Assembly (NCBI GenBank): GCA_964607765.1
Contig: CAZSNT010000032.1
Coordinates: forward strand, 1-64,000
DNA: 64,000 nt
Origin: CAZSNT01 sp964607765
GTDB lineage: Bacteria > Verrucomicrobiota > Lentisphaeria > Oligosphaerales > JABHEG01
Direction of reading: 5' to 3'
Shown here: positions 8,169 to 15,487 of the stretch, piece by piece
Position numbering within the stretch: the first letter of the stretch is position 1
How the letters are laid out: each line of letters starts with the position of its first letter
Translations under genes and position numbers: made by a program
The notes under the pieces: model-generated
Seen by the model: only the letters and a program-made list of their open reading frames with translations
What the model was told of the DNA's origin: nothing
The model's database searches: none

Positions 8169-9491
8169 TTGCAGACGTCACCTCAACCTCTTGTTGCCGC
8201 GACGAGCGAGTTGCACGCGCTGGTCCACACAGACCCAGCCGCAGCGGAAACGCACTTGGCCCGGATGTCGCTCGAGGAGCAGCGCAGCGTCGTGCTGGCC
8301 GCTGAGCCGGAGGCCGGCGCTGATCTGATCTACCTGGCCTCGGACACCGAAGGGCTCGTCCGCTCCATCCCCGAGCTCAGTTTCCACCGCATCGTGCAGG
8401 CAAAGGGCAAGTGGCAGGTCCAGGAGTTGATCGAAGTTGCTACCGAAGAGCAGATCAACTTCATGCTGGATCACGACTGCTGGAATGTCGAGAAGCTCGA
8501 CAGTCGGCGGTTCTGCGACTGGATCAGCCTGTTCCTCGATGCTGATGACGAGCATGTGCTGCGGTTGCTTACGTCAATCAGCGCCGACACACTCGCTTTC
8601 GCCCTCAAGAAGCACGTGCGCTTCGATCGCGATATCATGGTCAACGACGTGTATTACTGCGATCCGGCCTGGGTCACGGCGACGAATGCGCCGATGCGCA
8701 TGTTCCTGGAACGACTCTATGCTCTGGATCCGAACCTGTGGATCCGGCTCATGGGCTGGATCCGCACACACAGCAAGCCCACAATCGAGGCGGATGCCGT
8801 CGAGGCGCACGAAAGCCGCATGCGCGGCAAGGGCTTCCCTGCGCCCACCCTGGCAATCACTATCTACTACCCCGTCGAGTTCGACGTGCAAGGACTGATC
8901 ACGGGGTGGCAGACCGATTTCCGGCAACTCGGCGCCGGCGAAGCAACGCAGCAGATCAGCGTGTACCATGAGCGCCGGGAGCTGTTTATGAAACGCGTGT
9001 TCGGCATGCTGGCCCGGAACTCCGACAACGGCACGCCGTCACTGCAGCGGATCGAGGCCAGCCTGGCGGAGATCGCCAACAAGGTGATGATCGCGGACCA
9101 GGTGGACATTGGCGACCGCAAACGGCAGCGTGAAGCGCTGGATAAGGTGCGGCGCTGGATCAATATCGGATTGGAACTCGTCTGCGCCCGCGATGTGGAC
9201 ACCTCGCTGCACATGATCAAAGATACCGGCCTGGAGTACTTCTTCCGCGTCAGCGCCATGCTGTTCGACGCGCTGAGTACGGCCGTGGTCGAACTCACCA
9301 AGTCTGAACAACGCGCCGGCGGCCGACTGTCCATGAGCGAACTGGCCAACTGCTACTTCCCGCTGCTCGAGCCCGAACCGCACATCCCGTGCCACAAAGG
9401 CGGGAGCACCGGCCAGGCCATCGCCACTGCAGCCGGCTACCGCTACGCCTGGCAGTTGATCTGGGCTTTCGAAGACATGCTTGCGGACTGA
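8169..9491 (+). CDS. DUF6178-like cytosolic protein
   Basis: About 440 residues, no signal peptide or membrane segments, rich in Leu/Glu helices. Characteristic segments are LARMSLEEQRSVVLA, PEAGADLIYLASDTEGLVRS, LDHDCWNVEKLDSRRFCDWI and YYCDPAWVTATNAPMRMFLE. I associate the pattern with the uncharacterised DUF6178 family of Deltaproteobacteria and relatives; function unknown. The start is uncertain: TTG at 8169 (context GGGCGAGAAACA) precedes the first conserved residues, and there is no ATG until the internal ATG within LARMSLEEQ. It is 4 nt from the MBL-fold gene, so the two are probably co-transcribed. Confidence 0.7.
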   Translation: MQTSPQPLVAATSELHALVHTDPAAAETHLARMSLEEQRSVVLAAEPEAGADLIYLASDTEGLVRSIPELSFHRIVQAKGKWQVQELIEVATEEQINFMLDHDCWNVEKLDSRRFCDWISLFLDADDEHVLRLLTSISADTLAFALKKHVRFDRDIMVNDVYYCDPAWVTATNAPMRMFLERLYALDPNLWIRLMGWIRTHSKPTIEADAVEAHESRMRGKGFPAPTLAITIYYPVEFDVQGLITGWQTDFRQLGAGEATQQISVYHERRELFMKRVFGMLARNSDNGTPSLQRIEASLAEIANKVMIADQVDIGDRKRQREALDKVRRWINIGLELVCARDVDTSLHMIKDTGLEYFFRVSAMLFDALSTAVVELTKSEQRAGGRLSMSELANCYFPLLEPEPHIPCHKGGSTGQAIATAAGYRYAWQLIWAFEDMLAD

Positions 9492-9495
9492 ACCC

Positions 9496-10290
9496 ATGGC
9501 TGTGGACGTAGAGGTGACCATCCTCGGCAGCGGCACCAGCACCGGCGTGCCAATGCTGGCCTGCCAGTGCCCGACGTGCACCTCACCCGACCCGCGCGAC
9601 AGCCGGTTCCGCGCCAGTGCGCTGCTGCGCTGGCACGGTGTGACGGTTGTGATCGATACCACTCCCGAGTTCCGGCTGCAGATGCTGCGAGCCGGAGCGC
9701 ACTCCCTTGACGGCGTGCTGCTCACGCACAACCACGCGGACCATATCCACGGGCTGGACGACGTCCGAGCTTTCACCTTCGGCCAGACACGGCGTATCCC
9801 CGTGTGGGGCAACGCGGAGACGTTGGGCTGGGTGGAAAAGCACTTCAGCTACATCTGGAACCCCGCTCAGGTAGGGGGAGGGCTGCCCAAGGTCGAACTG
9901 CGACCGTTGAGCGGTCCCTTTGTGTTTCGCGGCATCGAGATCGTGCCCGTGCCTGTGAAACACGGCGTACTCGATATCCTCGGCTACCGCGTCGGCGACC
10001 TGGCCTACATCAGCGATGTCTCCCATATCCCGCCTGCCTCGCTGGCATTGCTCGACGGAGTCCGGTGCCTGGTGGTCGATGCGGTGCGATACCGGCCGCA
10101 CTCGACGCATTTCAACTTGGAACAGGCCATCGACGTTGCCCGCCGGATCGGCGCGGCTCAAACCTACTTCACACACCTGAACCATGACTTCCTGCACCGA
10201 CAGCTCGAGGCCGAACTGCCGCCGCAGATGGCTCCCGCCTACGACGGACTTGTGCTGCATGCCTCCGCCGTCGCCCGGACCAACGCCTGA
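9496..10290 (+). CDS. MBL-fold metal-dependent hydrolase (PhnP / RNase Z-like)
   Basis: 264 residues. LGSGTSTGVPMLAC starts the fold, followed by a CxCxxC cluster (CQCPTC), the HNHADHIHGLDD metal motif near residue 80, YISDVSHIP for the bridging Asp, and a final His in THLNHDF. These are the metal ligands of the beta-lactamase superfamily, PhnP branch (cyclic phosphodiesterases and related tRNA-processing-like enzymes). The physiological substrate cannot be read from the sequence. It follows the DUF6178-like gene by 4 nt, suggesting one transcription unit. Confidence 0.85.
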   Translation: MAVDVEVTILGSGTSTGVPMLACQCPTCTSPDPRDSRFRASALLRWHGVTVVIDTTPEFRLQMLRAGAHSLDGVLLTHNHADHIHGLDDVRAFTFGQTRRIPVWGNAETLGWVEKHFSYIWNPAQVGGGLPKVELRPLSGPFVFRGIEIVPVPVKHGVLDILGYRVGDLAYISDVSHIPPASLALLDGVRCLVVDAVRYRPHSTHFNLEQAIDVARRIGAAQTYFTHLNHDFLHRQLEAELPPQMAPAYDGLVLHASAVARTNA

Positions 10291-10429
10291 ACGCTCTCCA
10301 TCGTGCCCCGGGGCTGCCCCGGCTTGTGGCAGCAAGACAGCTGGATCCTGATGCTCAGTCGAGCCAACCCCGGACCCGACACGCGCCCCCCCACTTCGGT
10401 TGTTTTCGCCCCCTTTCCCTCGTCTCGAT

Positions 10430-10469
10430 TTGACAAACACCGAAAAGGTGCTAATGTTATCAGTGTTTG
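10430..10469 (+). promoter_or_regulatory. Sulfur-operon promoter with overlapping inverted-repeat operator
   Basis: TTGACA at 10430-10435 and TAATGT at 10452-10457, 16 bp apart, form a good sigma-70 promoter ahead of cysH. An inverted repeat brackets the -10: CAAACACCGA at 10434-10443 and TCAGTGTTTG at 10460-10469 match as reverse complements in 9 of 10 positions. A second, inner CACC-GAAAA-GGTG palindrome lies at 10438-10450. The arrangement suggests repression of sulfate assimilation by a sulfur-sensing regulator; the regulator is not in the window. Confidence 0.6.
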
Positions 10470-10524
10470 CAATGTGGAGCACTCGGTGAACAGAACCCCT
10501 GCAGGCAGAGCGGAGAACGCAGCC

Positions 10525-11328
10525 ATGACAGCACAAGCGCAGCAAGACCGGATCGCCGCATGGGCCGCGACACTCGCTGGCGCGGAGCCGGCGACAGTAT
10601 TGCGCTGGGCGTCGGAGACGTTCGGGAATCGCGTGGCGTTCGCCTCATCGTTGGGCGTGGAAGACCAGGTGATCACTCACTTGATTGCGGAGAACAGCCT
10701 GGACATACCCGTGTTTACGCTCGATACCGGCCGGCTCTTTCCGGAGACGCACAACCTGATCGACGAGACGCGGCGGCGGTACGGGCTGCCCGTCGCGGTC
10801 TACTGCCCGGACGCGGCCGATGTGGAGCTCCTCGTCAAAGAACACGGCGTGAACCTGTTCCGGCTGAGCGTCGAGCTGCGACGCCAGTGCTGCCGCGTGC
10901 GCAAAGTGAAGCCGCTGCAGCGCGCCTTGGCGGATCTCGATGCCTGGGTCTGCGGGCTGCGCCGCGAGCAGTCGGTCACGCGCACCGCGCTGCATGCTGT
11001 GGCGTGGGACGCGGCGAACGGACTGGTGAAGATCTCGCCGCTTGCGGACTGGCAGGAAGACGAGGTGTGGCGCTACGCCCGGGAACACAACGTGCCCTGC
11101 AACCCGCTGCACGACCAAGGCTTCCCCAGCATCGGCTGCGCCTGTTGCACGCGTGCCGTCGCATCGGGCGAGGACGCTCGCGCCGGGCGCTGGTGGTGGG
11201 AGCAGCCTGAGAAGAAGGAGTGCGGGCTGCACTGGCATGACGGCAAACTGGTGCGTGCCGCCCAGCCCGCGGTTGCACCCGGCTGCCGCGCGTGTCCGGA
11301 GGCCTGCGCGGCCGTCCCCGAGGAGTAG
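10525..11328 (+). CDS. cysH: Adenylylsulfate (APS) reductase, assimilatory, [4Fe-4S] type
   Basis: 267 residues of the PAPS/APS reductase family. SSLGVEDQVI is the PP-loop-like nucleotide site, TLDTGRLFPET is diagnostic, and paired cysteines C122-C123 (RRQCCRVRK) with C205/C208 (GCACCTR) are the four iron-sulfur ligands that mark APS-using reductases. The catalytic Cys is in KKECGLHWHDG (C233). Unusually, about 30 residues follow it, with an extra GCRACPEAC motif that is not part of the standard enzyme. It reduces APS to sulfite in the cytosol. The ATG at 10525 has GGAG upstream. It is first in the cysH-cysD-cysN operon; using APS directly makes an APS kinase unnecessary, which matches the decayed kinase domain on CysN. 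Confidence 0.92.
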   Translation: MTAQAQQDRIAAWAATLAGAEPATVLRWASETFGNRVAFASSLGVEDQVITHLIAENSLDIPVFTLDTGRLFPETHNLIDETRRRYGLPVAVYCPDAADVELLVKEHGVNLFRLSVELRRQCCRVRKVKPLQRALADLDAWVCGLRREQSVTRTALHAVAWDAANGLVKISPLADWQEDEVWRYAREHNVPCNPLHDQGFPSIGCACCTRAVASGEDARAGRWWWEQPEKKECGLHWHDGKLVRAAQPAVAPGCRACPEACAAVPEE

Positions 11329-11384
11329 ACACCGAACGCCGAACACTGAACACCGAACGCCGAACACTGAACACCGAACACTGA
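11329..11384 (+). repeat. Eight perfect-phase 7-bp tandem units in the cysH-cysD gap
   Basis: Exactly 56 bp starting on the base after the cysH stop codon (11326-11328). Units are ACACCGA, ACGCCGA, ACACTGA, then the same three again, then ACACCGA and ACACTGA: a heptamer ACRCYGA with a 21-bp higher-order repeat. It ends 24 bp before the cysD start. On the opposite strand it reads as TCRGYGT units. Confidence 0.95.
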
Positions 11385-11408
11385 CCCCCTCACAGGGATA
11401 CCACTGAC

Positions 11409-12290
11409 ATGGACCACCTCGATCATCTCGAAGCGAAAGGCGTGCACATCTTCCGCGAAGCGTATCGCGAGTTCAAGAACCTGTGCATGCTTTGGTCGAT
11501 CGGCAAGGACAGCACCGTGTTGCTGTGGCTGGCGCGCAAGGCCTTCTTCGGCCACGTCCCGTTCCCGCTCGTCCACATTGACACGAGTTTCAAGATCCCA
11601 CGCATGATCGAGTACCGGGACCAACTGGCGGATGAGTGGCATCTGAACCTGATCGTGGGCCAGAACCGCGAGGCCGTACAGGCCAAACAGACATTCCCCG
11701 ACGGCGCCTGCGACCGGCTGAGCTGCTGCCGACGGCTGAAGAGCGAAGCGCTCAAACACACACTGTCCGGCGAGTGGCCGCGGCTGCGGTTCAACCATCA
11801 ACGCCACGATTTCGACGAAGACGTGGAACGTGAGCCGTTCACGGGCGTGATCGTCGGGGTGCGGGCTGACGAAGAGGGAAGCCGTTCGAAAGAACGCACA
11901 TTCTCGCCGCGGGATGCGGAGAACGACTGGGATGTGGACGACCAGCCGCCCGAGCTCTGGTCTTACTACAAGACCGATTTCGCGCCCGGCACACACGTGC
12001 GCATTCATCCGCTGCTGGACTGGACCGAACTGAACATCTGGGAATACATCGAGCGCGAGAATATCCCTGTGATCGAACTGTACTTCGACCAGGGCGAGGG
12101 CACGCGTTACCGCTCCCTGGGCTGCTACCCGTGCACCGACCCCGTCGAGTCGACCGCTTCGAACGTCAGCGCCATCGTTGAAGAAATCCGTTCCGGCCGT
12201 TTCGCGAACATCGCCGAGCGTTCGGGGCGGGCGCAGGACAAGGCCGACGGCGGCGGTCTCGAGTCCCTGCGACGGGAGGGCTACATGTAA
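11409..12290 (+). CDS. cysD: Sulfate adenylyltransferase subunit 2 (ATP sulfurylase)
   Basis: 293 residues, normal length. LWSIGKDSTVLLWL near residue 30 is the PP-loop ATP site, FPLVHIDTSFKIPRMIEYRD and CCRRLKSEALK follow, and the conserved C-terminal RYRSLGCYPCTDPVES and GRAQDKADGGGLE are present. It adenylates sulfate to APS together with the CysN GTPase, whose gene overlaps it by one base (TAATG at 12288-12292). It is separated from cysH only by the heptamer array. Confidence 0.96.
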   Translation: MDHLDHLEAKGVHIFREAYREFKNLCMLWSIGKDSTVLLWLARKAFFGHVPFPLVHIDTSFKIPRMIEYRDQLADEWHLNLIVGQNREAVQAKQTFPDGACDRLSCCRRLKSEALKHTLSGEWPRLRFNHQRHDFDEDVEREPFTGVIVGVRADEEGSRSKERTFSPRDAENDWDVDDQPPELWSYYKTDFAPGTHVRIHPLLDWTELNIWEYIERENIPVIELYFDQGEGTRYRSLGCYPCTDPVESTASNVSAIVEEIRSGRFANIAERSGRAQDKADGGGLESLRREGYM

Positions 12291-14140
12291 TGACGACTAC
12301 CACCACAACCGATCTGTCCGCACCGACTGCTGTCGCCGTACCGGCTATGGACCAGCAGATGGACATTGTCTCCGTTGGTCACGTTGACCACGGCAAGAGT
12401 ACCGTGATTGGACGATTGCTGGCCGATACCGGGTCGCTGCCCGAGGGTAAGCTGGACCAAGTCCGTGCCAATTGCGCCCGGAATGCACGCCCGTTTGAGT
12501 ACGCATTCCTGCTCGACGCACTTCGCAGTGAGCAGGACCAGGGCATCACCATCGACACGGCCCGCTGCTTCTTCAAGACGGCGAAGAGACACTACATCAT
12601 CCACGACGCGCCCGGTCACATAGAATTCATCAAGAACATGGTGACCGGCGCCGCACGCGCGGAGGCGGCCCTGCTCGTGATCGATGCGGAGGAGGGGATT
12701 CAGGAGAACTCCAAACGTCACGGCTACATCCTCTCAATGCTGGGGCTGAAGCAGGTGAGCGTCATCGTGAACAAGATGGACCTGGTGGACTACCGCCAGG
12801 ACGTGTTCGAGGATGTGCGTCGCGAGTACACCGAGTTTCTCAACCACCTGGCAGTGTCGCCTTGCTCCTTCATTCCGGTCAGCGCCCGGGAGGGCGAGAA
12901 CCTGACGACCACATCCGAACAGATGCCTTGGTATACCGGTCCGACCGTGCTGGAACAGATTGATGCGTTCCCCAAGCAGGACACCGAGCATGCCCGGCCC
13001 TTCCGCATGGCGGTCCAGGGCGTCTACAAGTTCACCGAGGACAGCGACGACCGACGCATCATCGCGGGCACTGTCGAGACGGGTGAAGCACGGCCCGGCG
13101 ATGCCGTCACATTCCTGCCCTCTGGCAAGCGCTCCACTATCCGCACGATCGAGTGCTTCAACGCCGAGCCGCCGTCGGTCGCCCGCCCGCACCAGGCCGT
13201 GGGATTCACCCTCACGGAGCAGATCTATGTCAAGCCCGGCGAACTCATGGTGCGGCTGAACCAGGCTCAACCCCGAACAGGGACACGGTTCCTGGCCAAC
13301 CTGTTCTGGATGGGGCAGGCGCCCATGATCCGGGGCAAGCGCTACAAAATCAAGCTCGGCGCGGCACGGCTGGCCGTTGAGCTCGTCGAGATCCGCAGCA
13401 TCCTGGATGCGTCCGAGCTCACCTCGATCGAGGGCAAGAGCCAGATCGATCGGCACGACGTCGGCGAGTGCGTGCTGGAAACGGTTCGACCCGTGGCCTT
13501 CGACCACGCCGACGAAATCGAGAAAACGTCACGATTCGTCATCGTCGACAATTTCGAAATCGCCGGGTGCGGCATCATCCTTGAGCAGATCGACGACTCG
13601 CCCGCACTCCTGGCCGAACGCGTGCAGAACCGGGAGATTCACTGGGAGAAAGGGTACATCCTGCCCTGCGAGCGCGCCGCAAACTACCTGCACACCGGCA
13701 AATTCGTCGTGCTCGTGGGAAATGCCGGCGATACGGCGGCTGCACTGGCCAAGAAACTGGAACTGCAGTTGTTCCTGAGCCGCATCCACACCTACTTCCT
13801 CAGCCTGTCAAACGTCTTCTCGGCGCTCGACGGCGAGGCGGATCCGGGTGAGATCGGGCGGGAGGAGCAACTGCTGCGTCTCGGGGAGCTTGCGCGTCTC
13901 ATGACGGACGCAGGGCTGATTTTCATCACGGCTCTGGTCGATGCGGACCAGTATGACTTGGAGAAGCTCAAGCTGCTGAATCAGCCGAACGAACTGTTCG
14001 TGGTGACGCTCGGCCTGGAGGACCGCGAAGACCTGCCTGCCCACGTCCGGCTGCCCGCTGCCCCGAACCTGGCCGACGCCGTTCGGCTCATCACCAACGG
14101 TCTGAACGCGAAAGGCGTGCTGCCCGAGTACCAAATCTAG
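12290..14140 (+). CDS. cysN: Sulfate adenylyltransferase subunit 1 (CysN) with a degenerate APS-kinase-like C-terminus
   Basis: 616 residues. The N-terminal GTPase is intact: GHVDHGKST P-loop (residues 30-38), HDAPGH, and NKMD, followed by two EF-Tu-like beta barrels. From about residue 445 the protein continues as in CysNC fusions, but the kinase P-loop near residue 475 reads VGNAGDTAAALAKKLE where APS kinases have GLSGSGKST, so the Lys and Ser/Thr needed for phosphate binding are missing. I infer that the C-terminal domain is structural or regulatory, not a kinase. The GTPase energises APS synthesis by CysD. The stop TAG overlaps the stop of the convergent ferredoxin gene in the palindrome CTAG (14137-14140). 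Confidence 0.93.
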   Translation: MTTTTTTDLSAPTAVAVPAMDQQMDIVSVGHVDHGKSTVIGRLLADTGSLPEGKLDQVRANCARNARPFEYAFLLDALRSEQDQGITIDTARCFFKTAKRHYIIHDAPGHIEFIKNMVTGAARAEAALLVIDAEEGIQENSKRHGYILSMLGLKQVSVIVNKMDLVDYRQDVFEDVRREYTEFLNHLAVSPCSFIPVSAREGENLTTTSEQMPWYTGPTVLEQIDAFPKQDTEHARPFRMAVQGVYKFTEDSDDRRIIAGTVETGEARPGDAVTFLPSGKRSTIRTIECFNAEPPSVARPHQAVGFTLTEQIYVKPGELMVRLNQAQPRTGTRFLANLFWMGQAPMIRGKRYKIKLGAARLAVELVEIRSILDASELTSIEGKSQIDRHDVGECVLETVRPVAFDHADEIEKTSRFVIVDNFEIAGCGIILEQIDDSPALLAERVQNREIHWEKGYILPCERAANYLHTGKFVVLVGNAGDTAAALAKKLELQLFLSRIHTYFLSLSNVFSALDGEADPGEIGREEQLLRLGELARLMTDAGLIFITALVDADQYDLEKLKLLNQPNELFVVTLGLEDREDLPAHVRLPAAPNLADAVRLITNGLNAKGVLPEYQI

Positions 14141-14451
14141 CGGCAGCAGTCGGGCGCCTGTGAGCCGCACTTCGTGCAGGGCTCAGAGGCCGCAATGACG
14201 CTGATTGCGTCTACCGGACACACCTCGACGCACTTGCCGCAGCCGGTGCACGCGCGCTGGTCAATGCACATCGTGTTCTCGCTGCACTTCATCTCGAAGT
14301 CCGCCACGGTCGTGCAGTACTTGACGCACTTCGCGCAGAGCGCGGAATCGGATTTCCGGATCGCGTGCTCCGGGCAGACCTTCAGGCAGTCGCAGCAGGC
14401 CGTGCACAGGTCTGTGTCGATCCGGTAGTAGTCTCGTATGGCTGTTGTCAT
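14137..14451 (-). CDS. Cys-rich 4Fe-4S ferredoxin
   Basis: 104 residues with two full cluster motifs, LCTACCDCLKVCPEHAI near the N-terminus and ACTGCGKCVEVCPVDAI near residue 70, plus extra cysteines between (LCAKCVKYC) and at the C-terminus (CTKCGSQAPDCC). This is more cysteine than a simple 2[4Fe-4S] ferredoxin needs and suggests an additional metal site. It is a soluble electron carrier. It is convergent with cysN, sharing the stop palindrome CTAG; its proximity to APS reductase makes it a possible reductant, by inference only. The ATG at 14451 gives a compact ferredoxin start. Confidence 0.85.
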   Translation of the reverse strand: MTTAIRDYYRIDTDLCTACCDCLKVCPEHAIRKSDSALCAKCVKYCTTVADFEMKCSENTMCIDQRACTGCGKCVEVCPVDAISVIAASEPCTKCGSQAPDCCR

Positions 14452-14650
14452 CGGATGATCCTCAGGTGATGCAGTGATGCGGTGAGCCTGTAGTATACCG
14501 TTTGTTGCAGGATTCTGCTTCACGTCACGCTGCGCGAGAGGCGCATGGCAGTGAGAGCTGCAAACGAGGCGGGGTCAGACTCTGTGGCCTGCAGCTTGAC
14601 TGCAGACAGAGCTGGACTGACAATATGATGTCGGAACGGGATGCCGAGTG

Positions 14651-15487
14651 ATGTCCAGGACACTCCATACGCGCAGCTACGGCCGCGCCGGTCCGCTTGT
14701 TGCCGTGCTGCACGGCGGTCCGGGCGCGCCGGGCACCATGGCGCCGGTTGCACGCGCACTGGCGAAGCGGTTCCGCGTTCTGGAACCGTGGCAGCGCCAG
14801 AGCGGCGGCCCGCCGCTGACCGTGGCGTTGCACGTACAGGACCTGCATGAAGTGTTCACGTCACGCGGCGTGACATCGCGCCCGGTCCTGGTCGGGCACT
14901 CCTGGGGAGCGATGCTCGCGCTTGCCTACGCTGCCGCTTACCCGGACGACACGGGACCGCTCGTGCTCATTGGCTGCGGCACGTTCGATGTTGTTGCGCG
15001 CGCAGAGCTCCGCAGAACGCGGAATGAGCGCATGGATGCGGCTGCACGCCGGCGCTTTGCGCAATTCCTGGAGGGGGCCGGCACGTGCGATCAGGACCCG
15101 GCCGAGATCTACGAACTTATCCGTGCAGTGGACTCTTTCGATTCCCTGCCGGCGCCCGATGAGCAAGACACCGTCGAACACTTCGACCTGCGCGGAAACG
15201 AAGAGACGTGGCAGGACATGCTGCGGTGCCAACAGCAAGGTGTGTACCCGCAGTCTTTCCGCGCGATTCGGTCGCCTGTTCTCATGATGCACGGGATACA
15301 CGATCCGCACCCGGGACGGATGATTCGGGACAGTCTGAGGCCGCATCTGCCGCAGCTCGAGTACCACGAGTGGGCGCGGTGTGGGCATGAGCCGTGGTCG
15401 GAAAGAGCTGTCCGGGAGGACTTCTTTGACCTCCTGGCAAGCTGGCTTTTGCAGAACACAGAACTCCTGGAAAGGGACGAATCATGA
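14651..15487 (+). CDS. Alpha/beta hydrolase (proline-iminopeptidase-like)
   Basis: About 278 residues. HGGPG near residue 20 forms the oxyanion hole, GHSWGA near residue 85 holds the nucleophilic Ser, HGIHDPHPG near residue 215 supplies the acid, and CGHEPWSE near residue 245 the His. The HGGxP motif is typical of proline iminopeptidase/epoxide-hydrolase-like members; the substrate is unknown. GTG at 14648 directly precedes the ATG at 14651 and either may be used. Its stop overlaps the start of the GH9 gene by 4 nt (ATGA), indicating translational coupling. Confidence 0.82.
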   Translation: MSRTLHTRSYGRAGPLVAVLHGGPGAPGTMAPVARALAKRFRVLEPWQRQSGGPPLTVALHVQDLHEVFTSRGVTSRPVLVGHSWGAMLALAYAAAYPDDTGPLVLIGCGTFDVVARAELRRTRNERMDAAARRRFAQFLEGAGTCDQDPAEIYELIRAVDSFDSLPAPDEQDTVEHFDLRGNEETWQDMLRCQQQGVYPQSFRAIRSPVLMMHGIHDPHPGRMIRDSLRPHLPQLEYHEWARCGHEPWSERAVREDFFDLLASWLLQNTELLERDES

